Below, in pieces: positions 22,425 to 34,766 of a stretch of DNA of 64,000 nucleotides (its first letter is position 1; each line of letters begins with the position of its first letter). The notes under the pieces were generated by a model. It searched no databases. It was not told the origin of the DNA and saw only the letters and a program-made list of their open reading frames with translations. This stretch comes from Stereum hirsutum FP-91666 SS1 (Eukaryota > Basidiomycota > Agaricomycetes > Russulales > Stereaceae): positions 2,365,939-2,429,938 of the forward strand of contig NW_006763131.1 in the NCBI RefSeq assembly GCF_000264905.1, in the 5' to 3' direction. Both the position numbers and the translations under genes were made by a program.

Positions 22425-23247
22425 ATACTACCAGCATTCGTTTGGTTTGCTTGTGGTTCGGCAGGTCCATCTAAGTAATTGTATGTATAATTAGCTCTAT
22501 TTATTGCTGCGTCTCCGTGGTATAGTTGGAAGACACTCTCCAATGTGTTCAATCGTCCTGTGTGCTGTATCCACAGCTTTAAGCGAATCACACTCGCATG
22601 ACCGGTACTCTTCATTTTTTCCCCATTGCCGGTATGTCTTTACTGTCCATCTCAGGATCTCTGTGCAACAGGTGCCAACTCTCCCACTTCAGACGTTGCA
22701 ATTCTCTATTCAATTATGGACCGGGATCATTGTCGGAAGTCACCATCACAACTCTTACTGTATCACCAAACTTCCGTCACCTACTGTCCCGTTCTGATTC
22801 CCCGAACGCAACGATTTCGTAAAGGAGATGCGATTACTATGACACCATCTCGTTCTTCAAACCAGCTTGAAAATCAGTTTCACCCTAACTTCTCCTGTGA
22901 TGGTTCCTTCGAATTGTGATTTATACGTATCACTTCACTGTGAAGATCACCCCGAGACGCACGAAGTTATTACATGATGGTGATAAATTAGCGCCGAGGC
23001 GTTCCTCCTTACCGCCACCTCTGATTGGCGCTGGTGAGGCTTTTCACTCGTCTTGCTGAACAGGAGCTCTGTCAACCGAAAGCTCTGCCAAGCTGAGGCC
23101 TCCGACGGCACGTAGAACATAAAAGAGACAGGTTTCAACAGGTTCTCCTCAGGCTTTTCCTTGCTCTATCGACAGTATACCGGGTTACCGTCTGCTACCG
23201 CTGACCTCTAATTTTCTGAAACTCTCGTCTCAGCATTCGCTTCAGCG
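22425..23247. other. Intergenic, GH71 promoter region
   Basis: About 820 bp with the MFS 3'UTR on the left and the GH71 upstream region on the right. A TATA-like ACATAAAAG lies near 23118-23125, about 125 bp before the GH71 start. No gene seen. Confidence 0.45.
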
Positions 23248-25293
23248 ATGCTCCTCCACTCCTTACTTGTCGCTCTTTCATGTGTTTCGTTTTCCTTAGC
23301 CAGTACTCACGACCCGTCGTCGCGTCAACGTCCGAACTACCATACTTCCCGCCATCATCCAGTCGGCGAGATCCCTTCAGTGTTCTTAGACCGTGCCAAT
23401 GCGGACGATGCGTTGTTGTCCGCCAGCATCGATATCAGCATTGGTGCTTCGGTATCTGTGACGGTGTCCAGCGCGACTAGTACCTCTGCGGCAACTACGC
23501 CCACTGCGAGTACTTACACGGGGCCAAAATTCGCCAGTATCCACTTCATGGTCGGGAATACGTGAGTTGCTCCGAGTCACTCCCGGTTTAACAGTACGAC
23601 CCATATTGATTTATGATTTTAGATACACTTATCGTCTCGTGGACTGGATGACCGATATTCTGGACATCGAAGAAGCTGGGTTTGATGCTATCGCCCTCAA
23701 CTTGGGCTCGTACGAGACGTTTCCATCTTTCTGTCCTGAAACAAGTGATTCTAACCAAGATATTACCAGTGACTGTTGGCAACAAAATTCTGTCGAGCTT
23801 GCGTACCAGGCCGTGAATAAGCTGAGATCGCCTGTCAAGCTATTTCTCAGTTTGGATATGTTCGTATTCGAATTCTTTCTTTCGTACCGCTCAGCCCGTG
23901 ACAATCAATCTTGCAGGAGCGTGTGGTCTCAAGCCGACTCCGATGATGCTCAGACATTAGCCACGTTGATTAATAAGGTGAATATTACGATTGGTCATTG
24001 TTGAGAACCTCGCCTGATTTTTGTTGCCTGCAGTATGCTACCAATCCAGCTCAATTCCTCTACAACGGCCTCCCCTTTGTCAGTACCTTCTCAGGGGACC
24101 AGTATGGAAGCTCGTTTGGTCTTGGACTCTGCGATGGCTGGAACGAACTCCGATCATACGTACCGACTAACATGTATTTTGTTCCCGGATTCTTCTTTCC
24201 CGAGAGCACTGGCATTACGATTGCGAATGTGAGCCAATGCGTTGAGGGCCTCTTCCAATGGAATTCTGCTTGGAGCATCGACGGAACGCCAGTCAGCTCT
24301 CAGACCGACTTGGTTAGTTCTTCACCGATAACCTCTCTCATACATGTTGCCGATGTAGCTTGACGACTCTATCTCCCAGGCCTGGATAGAAGCTTTGGGC
24401 CCGAATAAGACTTACATGGCGGGAATCTCTCCTACGTTCTTCACCCATTACGGCGCCGACAGTCTTAATAAGAACTTTGTCTATGGCTCGGAGAACAACT
24501 ATGCCACTCGTTGGCAACAGGTCACGAACATCTCTGCACCCCTCGTCCAGGTCATTACCTGGAACGATTTCGGGGAGTCCCACTACATTGGCCACCGCCC
24601 TGAAACTACCCAGAATCAACCGTTCGAGAGTACTTGGGTCTGTGTCACCTATTGTGTCTTTTGAACAAGTGAAGTTACTCATGTGACTGGATAACAGGTC
24701 AATTCGCACAATCATCTTCCGTGGCTGAGAATTACCAAGCCTCATATTCAGGTATACAAAAATGGTGCACCCGACTCGCTTGCATCGGACACCATCGTCT
24801 GGGAATATCGCGTTCATCCAGCTAATGCTACTGCCACCGACGATGTCCTAGACCGTCCCACCGGCACTGAATGGTTGACTGATAACGTGAGTTCCAATTC
24901 ATGTCCGTATAAATGAGTCCATTTCAGGTTTAATGAACATCCTATGAATAGGTCTACATCACCGCCTACCTCGCGAACCCGGCCGAAGTACGCATCACCG
25001 CTGGTACTCTCGAAGGCTCCTTCAACGGCAGCGCTGGGCTCAACTACTTCGTCCAGCCATTCACTGCCGGGGCCGTTGCCGTCTCTATGTGGCGCGATGG
25101 TGTAAATGTGGGCGGGACCGTCACGAACGAAGTGAACATCACCGATACACCGGCATTTTACAACTACAACCCAGTCAGTGCATCAATATATGTGATCTAT
25201 TACCCAGTGATACTGATAACGTACCCTATATCAATACGAACTCCTTAGATTGTGGAGCAGTTCTTCCATGATCCTGTCTGGCAGAGTTGTTAA
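23248..25293 (+). CDS. Glycoside hydrolase family 71, alpha-1,3-glucanase (mutanase)
   Basis: A secreted endo-alpha-1,3-glucanase that cuts cell-wall alpha-glucan, used in wall remodelling or mycoparasitism. It begins with a signal peptide (MLLHSLLVALSCVSFSLAS), then a Ser/Thr-rich linker, then the catalytic domain: KFASIHFMVGNTYTYRLVDW, EEAGFDAIALNLGSYE, PVKLFLSLDMS, NGLPFVSTFSGDQYG, MYFVPGFFFPESTG, YMAGISPTFFTHYG, NNYATRWQQV and VQVITWNDFGESHYIG. The paired acidic residues of TWNDFGES and FSGDQ match the family's proposed active site. A beta-rich C-terminal domain follows (WEYRVHPANA, YLANPAEVRITAG), ending HDPVWQSC-stop. Eight or so short introns; the last exon starts ATTGTGGAGCAG. No carbohydrate-binding module seen. 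Confidence 0.93.
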
Positions 25294-25957
25294 CCACCTA
25301 GGTTTTCAGCGGCTCCTGTCTGCTTATAGCTGTTTTAACGAGTCTTGAGTTTAATATATGCTGGGCTTTCCCGACTAATCCTCGGCTGTTGCAAGCGAAA
25401 CGATGGGCTAAGTGGTAGACTGAACGTGGCGGTCGAAAACTACAAGAATGTGTTGGCCTGAATCCTAAGCTGTCCGTGGTCCTGAGACTGCAGAATAAGG
25501 ATGCTGGAAACCATAACATACAGTAAACGTGACAGCGAAACTGAAGATGAGATGCCAACTCATTCAATTATTGGAATGCGGCCAACTGAAGCAGTTGCGA
25601 AGTGTGGCGGTGGCGTCCTTTTGATCGGAGTCACAAGACCGCGTCGCGCCACCGCGTACCTAAGCGCTTGTTCGAATTCGACGACGCTCGTCGCTTGTTC
25701 CGATTCGTAGCTTGTTCCCAATCATCTTCTATCTCGTCTTTCGCACATTTGTCCCTAGGCTGCATCCCGATCTCTGCTACGATATCTCGACAAAATCATT
25801 TGAGATCTTTCTCTATCGTCGACATAGCACCTCCAGTACTCGTACTCTTCTGGCTGTAGCCTGAGGACTTCCACCGTGTCGACTTGGCTGCTGAACGCTC
25901 ATTCAGCGAAGACCTCAAGTTCATAACTGCCTTCGCTGTGCTCGATACTTAGACTAT
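25294..25957. other. Intergenic GH71-APC4
   Basis: GH71 3'UTR and APC4 promoter; no gene recognised. Confidence 0.45.
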
Positions 25958-28900
25958 ATGCCCTCACAAGACTTTTCATCTTGGGCGACTCTCCAGCTTC
26001 CCCCCAGCTCACGGCTGTTCCCGTCAGCATGTTGTCCAGACAAGGATCTTGTTGTCGTCGTTTCAAGGCTGGGTAGCAAGGACCAAATTAGTCTATGGAA
26101 AATGCAAGGCTCCAAAAAGTGGGACGTTGTTGTAGACACCGGGAATCCTCATCCGGAGGAGGTGGTAGACATAACATGGAGCTCTGATGGTGCGTTGTTC
26201 TATACATCGAGCCTCCTTCAATATCTGAGTTTGACGTCTAGGTCAGACTATTGTGCTCATACACGACCCACCTCGAATCACGCTTCATTCCGTCCAGGAC
26301 GGCGCCGAGCAACGTGCGATCTCTCTGCAGAATGTCGTCAAGGACGGATTTCGTTTGGCGCACGTGTGGTGGTTTACAGAGCAGAAGAAGCGAAAGGAAT
26401 CCATCATTCCTGACATCTTCAAACGAGGGGATATCATCGTATGTTGCGGTTCTTTGATGTCTATATTGAATCCGTACGAGTTTCATGAAAGACAGGATCT
26501 TCTCACTCAGTTCTCAAACTGCTCCCCTTGCTGGATCCGGTCAAAGACCTGACACAAGCCCTGTCGTGCGTATACATTTGGTAAGACGCTCACTGTAGAC
26601 TGACTTGGAAAGGGCAGGGCGAACGACCTGTTTGCATTCCAAACGACCCAACCGAAGAGCCCTGCGAAGACTAGCCTTCCTCAAAGCATCGCAACCTGGC
26701 CTACTCTTCCTCCTGACCCCCTTGCCGCCTCTATACAGCCCTCTGCTAGAACGAGCGAGCAAGACCCTCAAGACGAAATAGATGAAGGGGAATCTGACGA
26801 CACCAAACCGAACAGCCTTCTTGTTGTGTCTGATGACGATGGCCAAGTACATATATTCTTACAAGGGTGTTACCCGCTAGGGTCCTTCTTGGTCGCCGAC
26901 AAATCGACTACGACAAGTCTACTCAAGTCGTCAAACTGTTCTACGATGTTCGCTCATCAGCTGCGCGACATCAACGGTATCAACGCCACATCATCTGTGC
27001 CGTCCACAGTGCGACTTCCTCTGCTGGACAAGCGCATGCCTATGGATGTGGCCAAAGCATCCACCGTCGCTCGAGAGCTCCTCTGGTATATAATTCGAGT
27101 CGTCGATGAGATGCGCACGGCTTGGCAGGGATCGAATACACAGACGAGTGCTAGAGACCAGGGTCCCAAGTGGTTAAGGTCTTTGGAAGCTTTACAGGAT
27201 AACAAGCTAGGAGATCGTGAGTCTAGTCTTTATTTGGGGTTTATTGGTTGCTGTTACGACACTTAATCCAAATTCTTAGACAAAAGTGCATGGTCCATAG
27301 TGGATTTAATGATGTACCTGGTGACCGGACGTCCTTCCGACGCCGTTTCGGATTTTATAGGCAGTGGCGAGCAAATGAGCGAAAGGGTATTCCTCCATCT
27401 TCCGTACAGAAGAAACGTGCGGACTAATCACAGCGACTGGTAGGGTCTACTCAAATGGGAGTCAACGGTCGTTGAAGCCCTGATCAAACTGCGAGATTAC
27501 TCGGAACAGAGAGTGGCGCCTGCATGCCAGCGTTTGCACATCGTGTTGGAGGATTTATTGGGCTGGTCGCAACTGTAAGTCCCTCGGACACAATACTCAG
27601 CCGTGCATGCCTTGAAGCCCGTCAGGTCAGCGCTGTACGGACCTTGCGACCTCGATACCGAGGAAATCAAAAAATGCGTCGAGGATGCCGGCCGAGCGAT
27701 CGTCGCCGCAAGCTGGTTATCGGCTACTGCCCGGCGAGAGCTTTCCCGCTTCAAAGAATTCATGAGATGGCTGCGCTATGGTACGTCGTCCGACCTCTCT
27801 GCCAATAACTCTTTTCCCAACCTTCGCACCATAGAAATTACGGTGGCGAGTTCACCGGACGATGTTCCGCACGTTGCCCCCACTCACGACATCCTGGAGG
27901 TCAACGATTACCTCCTCACCGGCCTTCATAGAAGTCAAATCGATCGGTGGTTCGACGGGGGCGCTGCAAAATTCTCTCCGCAGGACCTTGGTGTGCCCGA
28001 CGAGAAGCAAGACTTGGCCACCGTTATGAAGCGGGCTCGGTTGGCTCTCCGAGACCGCACGTCAACCGACCTCTACCACGTAGGCAGTCGCCTGTCTGAA
28101 CCCTTCTTTCGCGCTGATCGAATTCTTTCTTTCGCCAGCATGTTACGGAAAGAAATTTGTTCCCCCTGGATAGGAATGTGGACGCATTAGTTCGTGACCT
28201 TGCGGGGCGGTGTCAAACCATTTTCCTGCGCGCCGCGGGAGCAACAGGGCGCTCCGCGAACGTTCTGCAGGCGCCGAACTCCGCGAACCGAGTTTCCAAT
28301 CCCGACCAGGATCTTCTTCCCAAAAGCGGATTCGTCATTCGTGAGAGATCAGACCAAGACAAAAACAGAGTGAGTCAGTTCATTATCTCCTGAGACCATG
28401 CGACTTCACATCGGCCGTCCAGACAAGCCGATTCGTTCAGCATTTGGCAATTCATGCACCTTCTGATACCCACGGGGCCTCCTGTAAGTTCGCGAGATTA
28501 CGGTTTTGCCTAGCCGAGGTCTGACTTTCTTTCGCACAGTGTACCTTTTCAGAGTGAAGTACGACCAAGAGGACCCCGTTTCCTCTATCCAGTCGTCTGT
28601 AGCTGTCCTTGAATGCCGGATCCGGGAAGAAGAGGACGGCGGGTTTGCCGATTTTAGCTTGCTCGATGTGGAATTCTTTGATGAGGAGTCCCTTGTGATC
28701 ATCTATCGACAAGGCGCTTCCGGTGAGTAGTTTACGTCGTGCCGCCCGCTTCTCCCGCACCAACGTCACCACGGGATACACTAGGACCTACACTCCTTTC
28801 CACGGTCGGATACTCGGATATAACATATCAAGATTTGGCCGGCAACATGAAGCCTTCTCGAGAGGGCATGATGCTCGACGCGTTTTCGCGATGGAAATCG

Positions 28901-29177
28901 GGGCAGGTAAAATCTTATAATTGCACATGCTGCACGAAGAGCACCGCATCTCATCTCTTTGTTTCTTTAGTTAGAATCGACGCCGATACCGATCAAGAAG
29001 TCGCGCACGCTAGCTGTCTGCAAGGAAGGCCCAGTGTCCCTCGCAGTCAACGGTAGAGTCGGACGGCGAGTGGTCTGTGTGCTCGATGTCGACCAGTCGA
29101 TTCTCGAGGTTTTGGACCTGGAAGGGGACGACACAGAGGACGAAACGGTGGAGCACGAGGAGGAGGACGCGGAATAA
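25958..29177 (+). CDS. APC4: Anaphase-promoting complex subunit 4
   Basis: A scaffold subunit of the APC/C ubiquitin ligase. The N-terminus has the APC4 WD40 start: FSSWATLQLPPSSRLFPSAC, CPDKDLVVVVSRLGSKDQIS, LWKMQGSKKWDVV, VVDITWSSDG. The middle has the APC4 long helical domain: VARELLWYIIRVVDEMRTAW, VDLMMYLVTGRPSDAVSDFI, LLKWESTVVEALIKLRDYSE, RLHIVLEDLLGWSQL, RRELSRFKEFMRWLRYE and VNDYLLTGLHRSQIDRWF. The C-terminus is acidic, ending EEEDAE-stop. An apparent frame break near 28,080-28,190 is resolved by an intron GTAGGCAGTC...TTCGCCAG, giving LYH followed by HVTERNLFPLDRNVDALVRD. About twelve introns and roughly 830 aa. It lies between GH71 and bZIP on the same strand, but no functional link is evident. 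Confidence 0.85.
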
Positions 29178-30016
29178 GCTAGAGACGGAAACTAACCGTT
29201 GTATTTTCTTTGTAGCTTCTGTATACGGTAAATGAACGGAGGACGAATGCGCAAGGCCCGATCTTTTTGGTAGAAAACGTTTGTTCGTCGTGTGATTGAA
29301 AGAGTGCGATAGTAGTCTCCGCGCTGTTGCGCTACGGCGGCCTTCCTGGTACGGTCTGATACGGCAAGATTAGGCGTCCTGCTAGACAAGTTACGGTTAT
29401 GGGACCGCTGGTTCAGAACGACGGCGAAGGAGATCAAATGGATATAGTTGCACTTGCTTTGTTGGATCGATGGGCGGTGCGTCAGACGCACAACGAAGCT
29501 CAGAGGATGACGATCATCAAGGCTTCTTTTGGAGGCCCCCAGGCTTCCGAGCACGAGCTACTTGAAGCGAAAGGAGCGTTTGTGGGCGAGGTGCCGCCAC
29601 GGGGATTTCACCTGGTGCCGTGACGGAGCGGACCGTGAGTCCGAGCCGGATTTGGCGAATAAATAGGGAGAGCAGTTCTGATGGGGAGTGGCGAGTGCGC
29701 GGCGAGGTCCGCGTCGTTATCGTTCATGCTGGAACAAAGCGAGGCGGGCACGCAAAGACAGCGTTCATGTTGAAGATCGCCGCCTCAGAAAAAGCAGAAG
29801 GCGAAAGAGAACGGTGGGCCTACGCACCGGACGGCTTGTGCTGGCTTGGGGAGAGCATGGGGGCGGCGAGGCAGGCGAATTTTATTCCAGCGGGGCCACG
29901 CGGTGCGCCAATCTCCGGGCAATACCCTCCGTCGGTCGTGCCCTGAATTCGAAGGAAGTCTCCATCCATTTAAAATATTGCCTATATTCTTCCGCCCAGT
30001 CGCTCCTTCCTCTCCA
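29178..30016. other. Intergenic APC4-bZIP
   Basis: About 840 bp with the bZIP promoter. Overlapping short open frames on both strands look non-coding. An AT-rich ATTTAAAATATTG block near 29969-29981 is a possible TATA region. Confidence 0.45.
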
Positions 30017-31551
30017 ATGGCCCCTTCACACCAGCCCGCCAATGGCTCACCCCCCAAGGACGACGCTGCTGCTCGTCTCTCCGATGCTGCTATGCGCAAG
30101 AAAAAGAATGCAGACGCACAGGCAGCCTTCAGAGCCCGACGCGCTAACTATATCGCTACCCTTGAGGAAACAGGTACGTACCGGCGGCATGTCATAGATT
30201 TCGTACGAATCGCTCAACCTTACGCTCGCTTTTAGTAACGAATCTCGAGGCCGTTGTCCTCCAACTACAAGACTCCTGTCGAGAAGCTCGCTCAGAGGTC
30301 TCTGACCTCCGTCAAGAGAACTCCCGTCTCAAACATGCTGGTCGAGAGCGCGAAAAGTTCTGGCGAGCGTTGTGGCAGACCCGCAAGGGCCCCGAATCGC
30401 AGCTGGAGGAATTTCCCCCTCTCCCAGCATGTTTCGGTCCAATGCATCCTCAGACCACCGCCGTCAATTCCCACCTAGGTCCTTATAGCGAAGACGAACT
30501 TCCTTACACGAACGGCGAATCCTCATCTCTAACCCATACTCCATACGCTCGCGCCTCCAACGATTATACCACTCGTTCTCCTTCCATTTCCTATGCACAC
30601 GCTGACGGCGACATCTCCTCGACTAACGGTCGTTCTATGTCCATGAACGCGCAACAACAGGCCACAAAATACGGTTATCAGTCATATGCTATGCAAAGCG
30701 CAGCCCGTGACAATTCATGGCCTCAAGCAGTCGCGCACAACTCGTCGTCTGGCGCTGACTCCGGTCGCCCAGACAGTAGTGGCTCCGTCGACTCTCCCCA
30801 TTTTGTCGAATCCCCCACCATCACTTCCACCGCAGATGTGACTTACGCGTCAAGATACCCAGTCGTCGATGAGCAGAAGGTGTCGGTCATGGAGAACGCG
30901 CCGTATGCCTTCACAGCCAGTCGTTCCCTTTCCCCTTCCTCTTCCACCCAGACCACGGCCGCTACAACCCATATACCTTCGACATTTCAATTTGGGACGT
31001 TCGGTGACGGTACGGGTGCCACAGACCAGCGCGCCGACTTTGACTACCGTCGACAGTCAGTCGGTCATTCGGCGGAGGTCACCCTACACGGCGGGATCGC
31101 TGACATCTCATCAATCGCGGCCCCTCACGGAGGCGAGGCTCTTCGGTATAGACTAGGAGCTAGTGCCAATGGCGCCCGTCGCTCCGTGTCAGGTGCAGAC
31201 AGAGCGGTCTTTCCCTCCCTCCCGCAATTTACCGGTCACGATCTCGTCAGCGGCCCAAGCGAGGCAGAGGCTTCGTACGCGGCCGCGCGCGGACGTTCCC
31301 GACGATCTTCTCGTCAGTCGCGCTCGCCGTCTCCTGGCACGCCCCCTATGTCGGGAACTCTGGCGGTGATAAAAGCACAAGCATTCGGTGCTCTTCGTCG
31401 AACACGGACACGGAACAAGAAGGGCGCTGATGGTGCGGCGAAGGTGGCGATTGAGGCGTTGGAGGCGAGGGGTATTGGCATGGGCGTTTCTACCGGTTCA
31501 AAACGCCCACGTTCGATGATTGAGGATGAAGACGAAGATGACGGGCATTAA
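30017..31551 (+). CDS. bZIP transcription factor
   Basis: A DNA-binding regulator. The basic region is MRKKKNADAQAAFRARRANY (Asn, Ala-Ala, Arg pattern of bZIP), followed across one intron (GTACGTACCGG...CTTTTAG) by the zipper ATLEETVTNLEAVVLQLQDS and EARSEVSDLRQENSRLKH. The Leu/Val heptads run through the splice junction. The remaining about 370 residues are Ser/Thr/Gln-rich and likely disordered activation sequence; the C-terminus has Arg/Ser blocks (GRSRRSSRQSRSPSPG) and a nuclear-type basic KRPRSM before an acidic tail. About 485 aa. It resembles fungal AP-1-like/Hap4-like bZIP proteins of the kind with an isolated N-terminal bZIP, but no specific orthologue was assigned. Confidence 0.88.
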
Positions 31552-32636
31552 TTAGGTTAGTGTATTTTGGAAAGCTTTGATTTGGTTCGCTACGTCTGCA
31601 ATTTTGCCTGTTAGGGGCTCTATCGCATGACGGACTGTTTAACGAGGATGGCCTTAGAGGGCGTGATCAGTACTATGCACCGCCTACATGACTTCTCTCT
31701 GTATTGTATATACGACCCTTGCTTTCTGTCAGTAACTTAACACTGCTTACTGTATATGGCTGTTTTTACCTGTATTTCACTCTCGTGGAGGACATGTACA
31801 TCGAGTCGGCTTCAGTTCTTCACACTACGGATTTCAGGACACTTATGCTTCATATTTACAGCGCTTTCTGAGCTGGCCCTCTCTCCTTCGGATACTTCAA
31901 AGGTGTACAACCTTAAAATTTACAAAGGAACGTTGAAGTACAACTGCTCGATCGAGTGGCTTCGATTTACTTCCGTGTGCCAACGGAGGCTATTCCGTCA
32001 AGGCGCCAAAGAAGCGTTGAAAACCCCGATTCCACGCTCGCAGCATTCTGAGAAGTGTTCTGCAAGCCAAGTCGTGCTTTGTGCGAGCCACCATGCTGAA
32101 GAGGGGAATAAATACAAAGGACCTTGTCTTCAAAGCGAGGACGAAAAATGAAGGGGATCGCGTAAGGTTCTGAGGAACGAAGCACGGCCTTACCCCGGGG
32201 CAGACCGAGATGAGGGCACGATGAAAAAACAACGCCTCACGGCGGATCAAAGGGACAAAAAAACCTTATCAGTCAAAGCCATGATTGGTGCACCGGTGAG
32301 AAACGGCGATTCAGTTTGACATCGAACTTCAAACAGAGGCCGAAGTGAACAATAATGAAAGCTAACAGCGGCAGCGGCGATATCGATATATTATTATATA
32401 CGCGGAGCCCGCGGGAATCAAGTATTGTCGCTGCAGCGCCAGACAGAACCTGCACACCTGCGACGGTGAAAGCTTCCTCGAGCGTCAGCCTGCCCTCCCG
32501 CGATATAAACTGGTCGAGGGGCCAGGATTTCCGAGGGCGCCGTGGTGGAGCCGGAACGGGGGACAGCGAGAACCTGTGCTCGATGGCTTACCCAGGACTT
32601 ATAATAATCGTGCATGAAAGCCTGAGGGCGCAGCCT
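31552..32636. other. Convergent intergenic region bZIP / GPI2
   Basis: About 1.1 kb holding 3'UTRs of both genes. An AT-rich run of GATATC/TATA words lies near 32378-32400. No gene recognised. Confidence 0.45.
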
Positions 32637-33821
32637 TCAATTGACCTTTGGAGTAGCAACATCCCAAGGTCCCCGTATTTCGCTGAGAGGAAAGGTGAGA
32701 TGAGTCGATAATGTCATATGAGGTACGAAAGAAGAAAACAAACTTCTTGAACTTCTGGGCCCGGACGAGAATCATTGGTGCGATAAACGTCACAAAGACG
32801 AGAACGGAAGCAAACATGCTCGCCACGTTGAATGAAATCGGGGCCATCAATGAGATCGACAAAAATGAAATCGCCAGAGTCAGTATGGCCTGGATGACGA
32901 TGTGGGTGGCCTGCGTGGTAAATGTTGATGAGGAATGTTGAATGGAGCAGTGTGGCACCAGGCCCTTACCTGCAGTCGATGCCGAAGTATGGGAAACAAC
33001 GCGAAAAGCTGGATGGAGAAGAGTGTCAGGGCGAACACAGACAGATCGTCTTGAAGTCGCGAGGCCAGTACGACGGCCGAAGAAATCGCCGCATTCATCG
33101 ACAAGACTGAGGTCAACCTGAACGCATCAAATATGGGATCAAGATTAACGTACGGATAACATTTTGGGGAAGCTTACCTTTCTTCAACACGCCCGCCCAA
33201 TCTAGCCGAGCTATAGTCCGCCAAAGCTGCGTTGACGACGAAGAGACAAGCCGACAGGGCCCAGATTGAATCGGACGAAGTAGAAGCCGTCAACGTCCTC
33301 AAGATCGGAGAGAGAGCCATTAATGCGAGGAACACTAAGATACAGGCCTTCGCAGTCTTCGCACCTAGAACATGAGATATGAGCATCCATTTCATTCCTG
33401 CGAGCGAATTGATACTGAACCTACGTCGATCAGCCGGATTCGAATGAAGGTTCATCCCTCGATAATAATCTAGTATCTCCCATATGATATAACCCGCCAC
33501 AAACATGGCCGCGGACGTTGTGACGAGGAGCCGCGGGTCGAATGATTGATCGAGAAGACGCACAAACGTAGACAGGAAGATGAAGATGGTCGATAGATGT
33601 TGAGTGATAGCACACGAGCCGAGCACCAGGGGCCAGTAGGTATATGGTGTGAAGTTGGCTAGATAGGAAATCGCGTGCTCGGTTCAGTGATTTGCTCTTC
33701 GTTGCAGCGAGTATAAGAGATGGGACGAACGATTCTTGCTCAGAGAGGATAGAAATGAAGGTGGGACATAGTTGTCAGGGTAGGGCTGTTGCCTCCATAG
33801 GACCCTTTCCCAGGAGGACAT
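32637..33821 (-). CDS. GPI2: GPI-GlcNAc transferase subunit GPI2 / PIG-C
   Basis: A membrane subunit of the complex that makes GlcNAc-PI, the first step of GPI-anchor synthesis in the ER. It starts MSSWERVLWRQQPYPDNYVP and PPSFLSSL, the conserved PIG-C opening. Helical segments follow: LGSCAITQHLSTIFIFLSTF, LLVTTSAAMFVAGYIIWEIL, ILVFLALMALSPILRTLTAS, TSSDSIWALSACLFVVNAAL, AAISSAVVLASRLQDDLSVF, ALTLFSIQLFALFPILRHRL and ILTLAISFLSISLMAPISFN. Splicing the last intron (GTTTGTTTTC...CTCTCAG) gives KFKNEIRGPWDVATPKVN-stop, matching the family C-terminus NEIxGPWD. Without that splice the frame runs on with an unrelated tail. Start and stop are both strongly supported. Confidence 0.92.
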
Positions 33822-34766
33822 TCATATGTCTGCAGCACGCAATACGCCTCTGGTTAGTTGTGCATTGACCACGGCGGCGGGTGTCTTGAGAACAGCGTGA
33901 TGAGCACGTCGGAGTGAGACGAGTGATTTGAAGTGAAGAGCAGTAGAGAGCAGCCCTCGTCACTATCCGAGCTTCCGGACTCAATGTGTCGAGTTCCCAC
34001 GATGCAACATACGTGGCGGTGGCGCCGAGGAATAATTAATAAGTACATGACAGTCGGCCAATAATATCTCGAAACCAGTGACTTCAAATGATGACCATGT
34101 CTTTTCATAACCCAGTGTTCCCCTCGCAGTTCCAGTTTAGCAAGGCTGATCCTCTCGAGGCATGCCGTGGCCTGGCAATGCCATACCCTGCTTACGGCTC
34201 CTCAGATGATGGGCCACTGGCACGCTCGAGCATTATCGAGCTTACTGCGTCGGACTCAGGGGAGAAGGTAGTACAACGAGTGACTATGAGTTTCAAATAT
34301 CTCACTACATGATCATAAGTGAAACACCATTCCTGATCTGCCAGGCATATGCACTCAACGAAGAGAAGCCCTGCGATTTCACGATGTAAAGGCCTGGTTC
34401 GGTATGCCGTTGAAGTACAGGGGCCCGAGACTCGACGGGCCATCTCACAACCACAAGTTCAGTAGAGGACTGCTGGAAGACAATGTTGTCATGATCTTCG
34501 CACCTAATGACCTGTCTACAGCTCCTTCGCGTCCGATCTTGTACATGGGTATGTTCCGCTCGATAACCCAGCAGCGGCGACCTCCTCTTCCAGTCTTCGA
34601 ATCACAACGCAGTCAACACACACCCCCACGCGCACAGGTATACCGTGAACGAGATGCATCATGTTTATAGCACACTCTCGACACACAGCAGGAACACCCT
34701 GACGGCAACCATACAAAACGGTAAGTCCGAGCACACCGATCGACCAAACCCGCAAGAAGTCTGAAT
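33822..34766. other. Intergenic, GPI2 promoter and SVIP-like 3' region
   Basis: About 945 bp. Short open frames at 34088-34312 (+) and 34404-34670 (+) show no recognisable domain. No gene called. Confidence 0.4.

Noticed and set aside
22515..22560. tRNA-like sequence TCCGTGGTATAGTTGG
   Set aside because: It resembles a tRNA D-arm, but no anticodon stem, T-arm (GGTTCGA) or closing acceptor stem follows.
28079..28190. Apparent frameshift in APC4
   Set aside because: An intron with donor GTAGGCAG and acceptor TTCGCCAG accounts for the frame change and has a plausible branch site; no lesion is needed.
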